Positions 23,981 through 31,796 of a DNA stretch of 34,565 nt are shown in pieces. The translations under genes and the position numbers were made by a program. Source of the DNA: Dehalococcoidia bacterium (GTDB lineage Bacteria; Chloroflexota; Dehalococcoidia; Dehalococcoidales; BS750m-G39); NCBI GenBank assembly GCA_030616265.1, contig JAUWXS010000001.1, positions 1-34,565 on the forward strand, read 5' to 3'. The notes under the pieces are model-generated. The model had not been told where the DNA came from and searched no databases. It saw only the letters and a list, made by a program, of their open reading frames with translations. How positions within the stretch are numbered: the stretch's first letter is position 1; the number at the start of each line of letters is the position of its first letter.

Positions 23981-24835
23981 ATGGAAACCAAGGTATCAAG
24001 CGCCAGCAAAGAGGTAATAATCGGCGGCGAGCGGCCGACGGTGCTTATCGGCGAGCGTATCAACCCTTCGGGCAAGAAGAAACTGGGCGAGGCTCTGAAG
24101 GCGGGAAATCTGGACATTGTGCGCCAGGAAGCTAAGGCTCAAACCGAGGCTGGTGCCGATATCCTTGATGTTAACGTGAACATATTCGGTGCTGACGAAG
24201 TCGACCTGCTGCCCAAGGTAGTCAAGGCGGTGATGGACACCGTAGATATACCCCTCTGTCTGGACAGCGCCAACCCCGAGGCGCTGGAGGCAGCTATCAA
24301 GGTGTATAAGGGAAAGCCGCTGATTAACTCGGTCACCGGCGAAGAACAATCCCTGGCTAAGGTCCTGCCCGTTATCAAAAAACACGGCGCTGCCGTCGTC
24401 GGTCTGGTGCAGGATGACGAAGGCATTCCCCCCACCCCCGAGCGCCGGCTGGCCGTGGCTAATAAAATAGTGAAGCGGGCCGAGAAGATGGGCATCCCCC
24501 GTGAAGATATTGTTATTGATTGTTTGAGCCTAGCGGTGGGCGCCGAAACGACCTCGGGAACGACAGCACTGGGGACGATTCGCTTAATTAAGCAGAAGCT
24601 GGGGGTGAACATGACGCTGGCCGTGAGCAACTTCTCCTTCGGCCTGCCCGACCGCGAGCTACTCAATAACGCTTTCGTAGCCGCATGCATCGCCGCCGGT
24701 GTTACCTGCGTTATCGTTGATGTCAAGAAGGTGCGTCCCGCCGTCCTGGCCGCCGACCTGATTTTAGCTCACGACAAATACGCCCGGCGCTACGTGGAAA
24801 ATTTCCGCCAGCGCCAGCAGCAGGCTGAGAAATAG
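23981..24835 (+). CDS. Methyltetrahydrofolate:corrinoid methyltransferase (AcsE/MtgA-like)
   Basis: A 284-residue TIM-barrel pterin-binding enzyme. VLIGERINPSG opens the barrel, ADILDVNVNIFG and LCLDSANPEALEAA bind the pterin, and NSVTGE and LAVSNFSFGLPDRELLN follow at the usual places. It moves a methyl group between tetrahydrofolate and a corrinoid protein. Relatives serve the Wood-Ljungdahl pathway (AcsE) or take methyl groups from O-demethylation or glycine betaine (MtgA/MtvA types). The absence of acsC, acsD and a corrinoid protein nearby leaves the direction open. It lies three bases after the activator gene and is the last gene before a 138-base gap holding a long hairpin. Confidence 0.88.
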   Translation: METKVSSASKEVIIGGERPTVLIGERINPSGKKKLGEALKAGNLDIVRQEAKAQTEAGADILDVNVNIFGADEVDLLPKVVKAVMDTVDIPLCLDSANPEALEAAIKVYKGKPLINSVTGEEQSLAKVLPVIKKHGAAVVGLVQDDEGIPPTPERRLAVANKIVKRAEKMGIPREDIVIDCLSLAVGAETTSGTTALGTIRLIKQKLGVNMTLAVSNFSFGLPDRELLNNAFVAACIAAGVTCVIVDVKKVRPAVLAADLILAHDKYARRYVENFRQRQQQAEK

Positions 24836-24900
24836 CGCCGGCGAGGTTAGCAATATCCGAGCCATCTATGCTATCATAAAGGATAATTATTTTGCCGTTT

Positions 24901-24944
24901 GCCCGCCCCCTGTGTTATCGATAGAACCGGGCTGGGGGGTGGGC
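24901..24944 (+). promoter_or_regulatory. Long G/C hairpin upstream of the first SDR gene
   Basis: GCCCGCCCCC (24901-24910) pairs with GGGGGTGGGC (24935-24944) over ten base pairs, one of them G-U, around a 24-base loop that contains the palindrome TATCGATA. No T run follows, so it is not a standard terminator. It ends 29 bases before the SDR ATG and could be a leader element or an operator. Confidence 0.45.
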
Positions 24945-24973
24945 GTACTTATCAAGAAAAGAAGGAGACAAAG

Positions 24974-25726
24974 ATGGGCAGGTTAGACGGAAAAGTAGCT
25001 ATCGTCACCGGCGGCGCCAAGGGTCTGGGCAAGGCCTTTTGCTTCGGCCTGGCTAAAGAAGGGGCTAAGGTAGTGATGGCGGCGCACCGCCTCGATACCG
25101 ATGAAGCCAAGCAGGCGGCTAAGGATATAGAAGCCAAAGGCGGTATGACGGTAGAGGTTGATGTCACTAATGAGGAGAGCACCAAACTCATGGCGGAGAA
25201 GGCGGTAAAGAAATTCGGGCGGATTGATAGTCTGGTCAACAATGCCGCCTTCTATTATGGGGCGGGCAGAAAGGCTTTCCACGAGATTTCGTCAGAAGAC
25301 TGGGATAAGGCGCTGGATGTAGGGGCCAAGGGGGCCTGGCTCTGCGCTAGAGCCGTATTCCCCTATATGAAGGAGCAGAATAAGGGCAAGATTATCAATC
25401 TCTCTTCAGATACCGCCTTCGCTCCGACCAAGGGGATGATTAACTATATTACCTCCAAGGCGGCCGTTGTCGGCATCACCCGCGTCCTAGCCGGAGAGCT
25501 GGGGAAATATAACATCTGCGTCAACGCCGTCGCCCCCGGTTACACCGATACCCCAGCCAGTTGGACTATCGGCAACGTGGCTAAGTTCGATACCAGCACT
25601 ACCCCTCTGGGGCGGGTCGGCAAACCCGAGGACATGGTCGGTGCCGTTGTCTTCTTCGCCAGCGACGAAAGCGACTTTATCAGCGGCCAGACACTGATAA
25701 TCGATGGTGGCCGGCGGGTGCACTAA
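24974..25726 (+). CDS. Short-chain dehydrogenase/reductase (SDR), paralog 1
   Basis: A 250-residue classical SDR oxidoreductase using NAD(P). TGGAKGLGKA (about 14-23) binds the cofactor, LVNNAAFYYG is the NNAG-like strand, SS and YITSK give the catalytic Ser-Tyr-Lys, and VAPGYTDTP follows. The tail SGQTLIIDGGRRVH is typical. It has the same length as the SDR at 27074 and is closely similar throughout, so one arose from the other. The frame is open upstream to 24899, but ATG 24974 has AGGAG at normal spacing and gives the standard family N-terminus. The substrate is unknown; context suggests a hydroxy intermediate in acid or aromatic breakdown. Confidence 0.92.
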   Translation: MGRLDGKVAIVTGGAKGLGKAFCFGLAKEGAKVVMAAHRLDTDEAKQAAKDIEAKGGMTVEVDVTNEESTKLMAEKAVKKFGRIDSLVNNAAFYYGAGRKAFHEISSEDWDKALDVGAKGAWLCARAVFPYMKEQNKGKIINLSSDTAFAPTKGMINYITSKAAVVGITRVLAGELGKYNICVNAVAPGYTDTPASWTIGNVAKFDTSTTPLGRVGKPEDMVGAVVFFASDESDFISGQTLIIDGGRRVH

Positions 25727-25817
25727 GCCAATAGAGCGATACAAATTCCTCCCCTCCCCCAATAATATTCAAGGTGTGCTACCTTTAGTCAAAAGCTCTA
25801 AACTGGAGAGGAGAAAA

Positions 25818-26249
25818 ATGGCAGAATACAAGCACAGCAAATACATCATCACCAAAACAAAGTCCGACCTGAAGCTCCCCGACTTCCGCCGCGAAGCCCT
25901 CAAAACCGCCGGCGACACCCGAACCGCCATGGCCTATCTCGACGACGACGTTATCAAGGGGGCTTTCTATGTAGAGTGCGTCTGGTTCTGGAAGGGTATG
26001 GAAAAACCCGAGGTGGAAGCCCACACCCACCCCTTCGACGAAGTCATCACCTTCTACGGCACCAACCCCGACGACCCGCAGGACCTCTGCGGCGAGGTTG
26101 AGATATGGCTGGAGGACGAGAAGCTCACGCTGACCAAGAGCTGCCTCATCTTCGTGCCCAAGGGGATGAAGCACTGCCCGTTGCATATCAAAAGGGTGGA
26201 CAGGCCTATCTTCCACTTCACCGCGGGACCAGCCAGCACCTACAAATAA
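25818..26249 (+). CDS. Cupin-like small protein
   Basis: A 143-residue protein with a cupin-like metal motif: EAHTHPFDEVITFYGT (two His and a Glu) and later LIFVPKGMKHCPLHIKRVDRP, which supplies the third histidine region. A single beta-barrel is expected. Such proteins may be isomerases, decarboxylases, or binding proteins; I cannot choose. GGAGAGGAG lies just before ATG 25818. The frame is open further upstream to 25704 but that part overlaps the SDR gene and has no family features. It stands between two SDR genes and is probably part of the same pathway. A hydrophobic pocket protein acting on the SDR substrate is a guess. Confidence 0.75.
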   Translation: MAEYKHSKYIITKTKSDLKLPDFRREALKTAGDTRTAMAYLDDDVIKGAFYVECVWFWKGMEKPEVEAHTHPFDEVITFYGTNPDDPQDLCGEVEIWLEDEKLTLTKSCLIFVPKGMKHCPLHIKRVDRPIFHFTAGPASTYK

Positions 26250-26272
26250 AACCTGGAAGGGACAGAGGAAAG

Positions 26273-27049
26273 TTGTTACTTCAGGGGAAGGTGGCGGTTA
26301 TTACCGGCTCAACCTCAGGCATCGGCCGGGCGGGGGCTATCGCCTTTTCTAAGGAAGGTGCCAGCGTCGTTATCAGCGGCCGCAATAAGGAGCGAGGCCA
26401 GAAAGTGGCCAGCCTGATAAAGGAGCAGGGCGGCCAGGCGCACTTTGTCCCCGCCGACATGCTGGCGATGGCTGATATTGAGCAATTGGTTAAAGCGGCG
26501 GTTGATACTTTCGGGCGTCTGGATATTTTCTGGCACAACGCCGGCATCGTCGGGCCCGACGACATTGAAAATATCAGCCAGGAGACCTACGATAAGATGA
26601 TGGCCGTGCACCTGAAAGCCGGCGTCTTCGGTGTTAAGTTCGCCCTTCCCCAGATGCGTAAAGCCGGAGGCGGGGCTATTCTCTTTACCAGTTCGGTGGC
26701 GGGGCTAAAGCAATCGGGCTACTCGCTGACCTATTCCCTAGCCAAGAGCGGGCTGGTAATGCTCACTCGTAAACTGGCCGTGGACTTGGCTAAGGATAAC
26801 ATCAGGGTTAACTGCCTCTGTCCGGGGCGGGTGCAAACGGGAATGAGACCAGACATCTCCCAGGAGAAGGCGCGGGCGCTGGGCATTACCGCCGAGGAGT
26901 GGGAAAAGAGGGACAAAAAGCGCATACCCCTGGGCCGGTTTGTCACCGAGGAAGAAGTGGCCGACGCCGCCTTGTTCCTGGTCTCAGACAGGGCTTCAGC
27001 CATTACCGGCGTTGCCCTCCCTGTTGACGGAGGCTTTCTGGCCGTATAA
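26273..27049 (+). CDS. Short-chain dehydrogenase/reductase (SDR), distinct type
   Basis: A 258-residue SDR, less like the other two than they are to each other. TGSTSGIGRAGAIAFSKEG is the NAD(P) site, WHNAGIVG is the NNAG equivalent with Trp-His in place of the usual Val-Asn, SS and YSLAK form the catalytic set, and LCPGRVQTGM follows. It ends ITGVALPVDGGFLAV. The start is TTG at 26273 giving MLLQGKVAVITG, with AGAGGA shortly upstream; the frame extends upstream into the cupin gene but without homology. Spacing to the cupin gene is 23 bases, and to the next SDR 24 bases, so all are probably co-transcribed. The substrate is unknown. Confidence 0.88.
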   Translation: MLLQGKVAVITGSTSGIGRAGAIAFSKEGASVVISGRNKERGQKVASLIKEQGGQAHFVPADMLAMADIEQLVKAAVDTFGRLDIFWHNAGIVGPDDIENISQETYDKMMAVHLKAGVFGVKFALPQMRKAGGGAILFTSSVAGLKQSGYSLTYSLAKSGLVMLTRKLAVDLAKDNIRVNCLCPGRVQTGMRPDISQEKARALGITAEEWEKRDKKRIPLGRFVTEEEVADAALFLVSDRASAITGVALPVDGGFLAV

Positions 27050-27073
27050 TTTTTGCTAAGAAAGGGGCTTAAA

Positions 27074-27826
27074 ATGGGCATGTTAGACAACAAGGTAGCC
27101 ATAGTAACCGGCGGCGCCAACGGGCTGGGCAAAGCCTACTGCCTGAGGATGGCTCAGGAAGGGGCTAATGTAGTGGTGGCTGATATCGCCGACAAGGAAG
27201 CGCAGGCGGTCGTCAGCGAAATCAAGGCGGCGGGCGGCACCGCCCTGGCCATAAAAGCCGATGTCACCTCCGAGGAAGCCACCAAAAATATGGCTGAGGA
27301 GGCGGTCAAAGCGTTTGGCCGCATCGATGTTCTGGTCAACAACGCCGGCTTCTACCACGGGATGTCGCGGAAGCCCTTTGACGAGATTTCGCTGGCTGAG
27401 TGGGACAAGATGATGGACGTCAGCGCCAAGGGCACCTGGCTATGCTGTAGAGCGGTATTCCCCCAGATGAAAAAACAGAATAAGGGCAAGATTATCAATG
27501 TATCTTCCGAGGCGTGCTTTGCCGCCACCAAGGGACTGATTCACTATACGGCGGCTAAGGCGGCCGTTATCGGCATCACCCGTGTCTTGGCTGGCGAGCT
27601 GGGGCAGTATAACATCTGCGTCAATGTCGTCGCCCCCGGTGTTATTGATACCCCCGGCACCAGGAGTTACATCAACATGGATAAGATGGACGCCAGCTCC
27701 GTGCCCATGAAGCGTTTCGGCCGACCCGAGGACATAGTTGGCGCCGTTGTCTTCCTTGCCAGCGATGACAGCGATTTTATCAGCGGGCAGACGCTGCTCA
27801 TTGATGGCGCGCGACGGGTGAACTAA
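27074..27826 (+). CDS. Short-chain dehydrogenase/reductase (SDR), paralog 2
   Basis: A 250-residue SDR, the same length as paralog 1 and aligning with it end to end with few gaps. TGGANGLGKA binds NAD(P), LVNNAGFYHG is the core strand, and SS with YTAAK gives the catalytic residues. The tail reads SGQTLLIDGARRVN. Differences gather in the cofactor adenine region and in the stretch after VAPGVIDTPG, where substrate specificity is usually set. So the two enzymes may act on successive or alternative intermediates. ATG 27074 with AAGGGG before it is preferred over an upstream TTG at 27053. The next gene has its own promoter. Confidence 0.92.
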   Translation: MGMLDNKVAIVTGGANGLGKAYCLRMAQEGANVVVADIADKEAQAVVSEIKAAGGTALAIKADVTSEEATKNMAEEAVKAFGRIDVLVNNAGFYHGMSRKPFDEISLAEWDKMMDVSAKGTWLCCRAVFPQMKKQNKGKIINVSSEACFAATKGLIHYTAAKAAVIGITRVLAGELGQYNICVNVVAPGVIDTPGTRSYINMDKMDASSVPMKRFGRPEDIVGAVVFLASDDSDFISGQTLLIDGARRVN

Positions 27827-27840
27827 TAAGGCGCTCACCC

Positions 27841-27869
27841 TTTAGCTTAGAGGCAAGATACTGTATAAT
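27841..27869 (+). promoter_or_regulatory. Candidate promoter of the phosphohistidine-domain gene
   Basis: A perfect TATAAT (27864-27869) follows TTTAGC (27841-27846, only a half match) at 17 bases. The downstream leader of about 37 bases ends with AAGGAGG (27898-27904), eight bases before the ATG at 27913. It would make the 27913-31773 genes separable from the SDR run. Confidence 0.5.
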
Positions 27870-27912
27870 ACACAATACTGTTAAAAAATAAAGCCTTAAG
27901 GAGGATAAAGAT

Positions 27913-29631
27913 ATGGCCTGGACGTGGAACCTATACACCAGAGAATTCTGGCCGCAGCGGGACCTTAAGAAATACCCGCTGTGGTTCGTGAACCTGGCCC
28001 ACAGCTTCCCGGCCTGGACCCCCCTGTTCGGCTGGATGTGGGCCTATCCTTTAGCCCACGGTCTCTGCTACGGTATTAACGAGTCCTCGATACCTACCAT
28101 CAGGGGAAGCGAGACACGCAGCATCAACGGGTGCGCCCTGGCCAGCTCCCTCAGGATTAGCGATGAGGACGAGATTAAAGAAAGAGAAAAGAACTTCAAA
28201 AAGTTCATAACGGAGACCTACGCCCCCAACGCGGATAAGCTCTTCAAAGATATGGAAGACGAGCTGATAGGGCTTTGCCACAAAATCAGGACTTTCGATT
28301 ACGAGAATGCACGCCAATACGAGCTGTACAAGCTCTTCCGGGAGGCGGTGCAGATGCTCTACCGGGAGTGGGAGACCCATTTCTACCTGATGTACCCTGT
28401 TTATGAAGCCTACTGGCATTGCAACGATATTGCCGCGGAGTATGCCGGAATGAAGGAGTTTTCCCCCGCCTGGCACAAAATAATACGCGGCTATGATAAC
28501 GACCTCTTTGTCCAGGACAAGGCGCTCTGGGGGCTGCGCAGCCGCGCCATTGAGCTCAAGATTGACGATGTCTTCACCCAGAACCCAGCCGACAAGGTCA
28601 TCCCCGCCCTGAAGAAGACGGCGGCGGGCAAGGAGTGGCTGGAGAAAGACCTCAACGACTTCCTGGTGGTCAAGGGCTACGGCTGGCGCTCACCGCGGCT
28701 GATGGAGTTTATCGTGCCCTCGTGGTGGGAAGACCCCACCCCGGTTATCGCCCACATCCAGCAGTACCTGGCGCTGTCCAAGGACGCCAAGGCGCCCTTC
28801 CCGCTAGACGGCATCAGGCCTAAGCTGGTCAAGGAGAGGGAACAGCTGACTAAAGAGCTTATCGACAAGGTGAAAGCGGCTAAATACCCCGATATGGACT
28901 GGTTCCTGGCCACACTTAATATGGCTCAGAAGTCCAGTGCTTTCAGTGAGAGCCATGATGTCGCCTGGGAGCAGGGGTGCCATACCACCTTCCGCTACTG
29001 CGTAAGGAAGATCGGCGAGAAGCTGGTAAAGTTTGGTACAATCGAAGACCCTGACGACATGTTCTTCTTCATCCCCGACGAGCTGGAGCTGTTTATTATC
29101 TTCCCCGACTCATACGAAATCAAGGATATTGTCGCCGAACGCCGGACGACCTGGATAGCCCAGAAGGAATACAGGTCACGTCCGCATATTATTACCGACG
29201 GGCCGTTAACACCGGAAGACATAAACAAGCATATCGCCTCGGCTCACGATGCCATAGTGGCCAAGGTTGTGGCCGGGGATGCCCCTATCCCCAGGCCGGA
29301 GACGGGTGCTATCCTGTTCGGCAACTGCGGCAGCCCGGCCGGCACCGTCGAAGGCAGAGCCCACCTGGTGGTAACCAACGAGGATGTTTTTGCTACCCAG
29401 CCGGGCGACATTATAGTCTGTCCGGGTATGTCTTCGGGATGGACGCCGATACTGCCGCTGGTCAAGGGGATTGTCACCAACGGCGGCGGGTCATTAAGCC
29501 ATGCCGGTATTCACTGCCGCGAGTATGACATCCCGCTGGTATCGAACACGGGCAACGGCACCTTGGTTATCAACGAGGGCGACAAACTCAAGGTTGACGC
29601 TACTGAGGGGCTTGTCTTCCGGGTAAAATAG
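27913..29631 (+). CDS. PEP-utilising-enzyme mobile-domain protein, phenylphosphate-synthase-like subunit
   Basis: A 572-residue protein. The last 90 residues are the swivelling phosphohistidine domain of PEP synthase and PPDK: GDIIVCPGMSSGWTPILPLV, then GGGSLSHAGIHCREYDIPLV with the phosphorylatable H530. The first 450 residues, rich in tryptophan and aromatics, are the less conserved central region. There is no ATP-grasp domain and no PEP/pyruvate barrel. This matches the layout of the His-carrying subunit of phenylphosphate synthase, whose ATP-binding subunit is separate; no such subunit is in the window. It may phosphorylate a phenol or another alcohol. An excellent AAGGAGG precedes the ATG. 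MoaD and AOR genes follow after 26 bases. Confidence 0.75.
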   Translation: MAWTWNLYTREFWPQRDLKKYPLWFVNLAHSFPAWTPLFGWMWAYPLAHGLCYGINESSIPTIRGSETRSINGCALASSLRISDEDEIKEREKNFKKFITETYAPNADKLFKDMEDELIGLCHKIRTFDYENARQYELYKLFREAVQMLYREWETHFYLMYPVYEAYWHCNDIAAEYAGMKEFSPAWHKIIRGYDNDLFVQDKALWGLRSRAIELKIDDVFTQNPADKVIPALKKTAAGKEWLEKDLNDFLVVKGYGWRSPRLMEFIVPSWWEDPTPVIAHIQQYLALSKDAKAPFPLDGIRPKLVKEREQLTKELIDKVKAAKYPDMDWFLATLNMAQKSSAFSESHDVAWEQGCHTTFRYCVRKIGEKLVKFGTIEDPDDMFFFIPDELELFIIFPDSYEIKDIVAERRTTWIAQKEYRSRPHIITDGPLTPEDINKHIASAHDAIVAKVVAGDAPIPRPETGAILFGNCGSPAGTVEGRAHLVVTNEDVFATQPGDIIVCPGMSSGWTPILPLVKGIVTNGGGSLSHAGIHCREYDIPLVSNTGNGTLVINEGDKLKVDATEGLVFRVK

Positions 29632-29657
29632 ACCGCGGTAAGGGCAAGACGGATAAG

Positions 29658-29930
29658 ATGAGTGTGAGGGTTAAGCTACCGCCTATCCTGCAGGAGCCTA
29701 GCGGTGGTGTTGAGGCACCCGAGGTAAACGGGCGGACAGTCGGCGAATGCCTGGAGAGCCTAGAGGAACGGTTTCCCGGCATCAAAGACTACCTGTTCGA
29801 CAGGCAGGGTAAGCTGTTACGCATCTTCGGTATCTATCTCGACGCCGATGGTATCTACCCGGTAGAGCTGGATACGCCGATTAAGGACAACGACGAGATT
29901 GTTATTCTGAATTTTCTTATGGGAGGGTAA
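29658..29930 (+). CDS. MoaD/ThiS-like sulfur carrier protein
   Basis: A 90-residue ubiquitin-fold protein ending in Gly-Gly (NFLMGG), the tail that is adenylated and loaded with sulfur by a MoeB-like enzyme. VRVKLPPIL opens the fold, and GRTVGECLESLEERFPGIKD is the helix region of the family. It ends one base before the oxidoreductase ATG, so it is tightly coupled to it. MoaD-like genes beside AOR genes are thought to supply dithiolene sulfur for the tungsten or molybdenum pterin cofactor. No moeB, moaE or other cofactor gene is nearby. Confidence 0.9.
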   Translation: MSVRVKLPPILQEPSGGVEAPEVNGRTVGECLESLEERFPGIKDYLFDRQGKLLRIFGIYLDADGIYPVELDTPIKDNDEIVILNFLMGG

Positions 29931-29931
29931 A

Positions 29932-31773
29932 ATGCGGAGTTATACGGGCAAGCTTATACGGATTAACCTGAGCAACCGCCAGAGCCAAATTGAGGATATC
30001 CCCGAGCCATTGATGAAAAACTACCTCGGCGGGCGGGGGCTGGGGGTTAGATACCTCTATGACGAGCTTAAGCCGGGGGTAGAGCCTCTGGGGGCAGACA
30101 ACAAGCTCATCTTAATGATGGGCCCCCTGGGGGCGACGACGGCGATGTCGGTTTCCCGAATAGCGCTGGTGACCAGGAGCCCGCTTACCGGAACCATAGC
30201 CAAATCGGTGATGGGGGGCAACTTCGGGGCTTACCTGAAATTCGCCGGCTTTGACGGCATCATCGTCGAGGGCGAGGCTGATAAGCCGACCTATATCCAT
30301 ATTGATAAGGATGGAATTCACCTCCTGGATGCCGATGAGCTCTGGGGCTTGGATACCCAGGAGACTCACGCCAAACTGCGGGAGAGTCACGGCAAATCAA
30401 CCCAGGTCGCCTGTATCGGCCCGGCGGGAGAGAAGCTTGTCCGCTATGCCGTCGTTATCAGCGACCGCCGCTGCGGTGGGCGCACCGGCGTGGGCACGGT
30501 AATGGGCGCCAAGAAGCTAAAGGCGATTGCCGTAAACTCGTCGGGGCCCTTAAAAGTATACGACCCCGAGCAGTTCAAGAAAATAGCCCAGGGGCTGATT
30601 GCCGAGCTGAGGACAAGCCCCCGGCGCATTAAGATGAGCGACTTCGGCACGTCCTACCTGACGCTGGGCTTTGAGAAGATGGGCATCTTCCCCGTGAAGA
30701 ATTTTCAAGAAGGACAACTCGAGGGCGTGGAGAATATAGGCGATGCCGAACTGGCCAAAATAAAAACCAAAAACGACGGCTGCTACGGCTGCATGACCAA
30801 GTGCGGCCAGGTGCGTGAGGTAACCGAAGGCACCTATGCCGGCGCCGTAAGCGAGGGACCCGATTATGAGACCATCTGGTCGTTGGGGGGGAATCTGGCC
30901 AACACCGACCGGGGCTCGCTGATAGCGGCCGACTCTCTCTGTGATAAGCTCGGCCTGGATACCGTCAGCGCCGGTAATTCCATCGGCTTTGCCTATGAGC
31001 TATTCCAGAGGGGAATCATCACCAAGAAAGACACCGACGGGCTGGAGCTCAACTGGGGCAACCACGCCAATATGATGAAACTGTTGGCGAAAATCGCCAG
31101 CCGTGAGGGCTTCGGCGAGCTGCTCGGTGAAGGCACTAGGCGAGCCGCCGAGCAGATTGGTAAGGGGGCTGAAGACTACGCCATGCAGGTGAAGGGGCTT
31201 GAGCTCCCCGCCTACGAGCCCCGCGCCGTCAAGGGCTACGGGCTGATCCTGGCCACCTCGAACATAGGCGCCAACCACATGTACGGCCGACCCCGCGAAG
31301 ACCTGGCCGGCACCACCGACAGGTTCGCCGACGAAGGCAAGGGCAAAGCCATTAGCCGCGCCCAGATAGGGCAGGCGGTGGAAGACTCGGTTATTCAATG
31401 CAGCTTTGGCCCGGTCACCGGGCTTAACCCCGAATCGCGCAGCCAGCTACTGGTAGCCGCTACCGGCTTTAATGAGTTCGGCGACCCCGCCTACCTGACC
31501 CAGATAGGAGAGAGGGTCCTCTGCCTGGAGCGCTCCTTTAATGTGCGTGAAGGCTTCAACCGCAAGGACGACACCCTGCCCAAGAGAATGCTCACCGAGC
31601 CGCTGCAGAATGCCGGTCCGGCTACGGGGCAGGTGTTCAGGAAGCTGGATACCCTGCTCGACGAGTATTATGATGCCCTGGGCTACACCAGAGAAGGCAT
31701 ACCTTCCACGGAGAAGCTGAACCAGCTGGGGCTGGAGGGAGTGGCCAAGGACATCAAGAAACTGGGCAAGTAG
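29932..31773 (+). CDS. Aldehyde:ferredoxin oxidoreductase family tungsten/molybdenum enzyme
   Basis: A 613-residue AOR-family enzyme, oxygen-sensitive and cytoplasmic, normally linking aldehyde and acid through ferredoxin. The N-terminal domain shows GGRGLGVRYLYDEL and TAKSVMGG-like GTIAKSVMGGNFGAYLK, which bind the bis-pterin. Cys284, Cys287 and Cys291 (CYGCMTKC) with a fourth, probably Cys490 (VIQCSFG), hold the 4Fe-4S cluster. GPDYETIWSLGGNL and GLDTVSAGNSIGFA are the other family blocks. The length is normal. It stands behind its MoaD partner. Neighbouring SDR and CoA-ligase genes suggest it works on an aldehyde or acid of the same pathway, but some AOR homologs reduce aromatic CoA esters or other substrates. 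Confidence 0.93.
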   Translation: MRSYTGKLIRINLSNRQSQIEDIPEPLMKNYLGGRGLGVRYLYDELKPGVEPLGADNKLILMMGPLGATTAMSVSRIALVTRSPLTGTIAKSVMGGNFGAYLKFAGFDGIIVEGEADKPTYIHIDKDGIHLLDADELWGLDTQETHAKLRESHGKSTQVACIGPAGEKLVRYAVVISDRRCGGRTGVGTVMGAKKLKAIAVNSSGPLKVYDPEQFKKIAQGLIAELRTSPRRIKMSDFGTSYLTLGFEKMGIFPVKNFQEGQLEGVENIGDAELAKIKTKNDGCYGCMTKCGQVREVTEGTYAGAVSEGPDYETIWSLGGNLANTDRGSLIAADSLCDKLGLDTVSAGNSIGFAYELFQRGIITKKDTDGLELNWGNHANMMKLLAKIASREGFGELLGEGTRRAAEQIGKGAEDYAMQVKGLELPAYEPRAVKGYGLILATSNIGANHMYGRPREDLAGTTDRFADEGKGKAISRAQIGQAVEDSVIQCSFGPVTGLNPESRSQLLVAATGFNEFGDPAYLTQIGERVLCLERSFNVREGFNRKDDTLPKRMLTEPLQNAGPATGQVFRKLDTLLDEYYDALGYTREGIPSTEKLNQLGLEGVAKDIKKLGK

Positions 31774-31796
31774 GCTGGGTGGTCGGCGGCGTAGAA

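Noticed and set aside
24139..24726. A 195-codon open frame opposite the methyltransferase
   Set aside because: Antisense shadow of a strongly coding GC-rich gene; no family features and no ribosome site.
26105..26272. Upstream extension of the second SDR into the cupin gene
   Set aside because: SDR homology begins at MLLQGKVAVITG (26273); the extra part is a shifted reading of the cupin gene.
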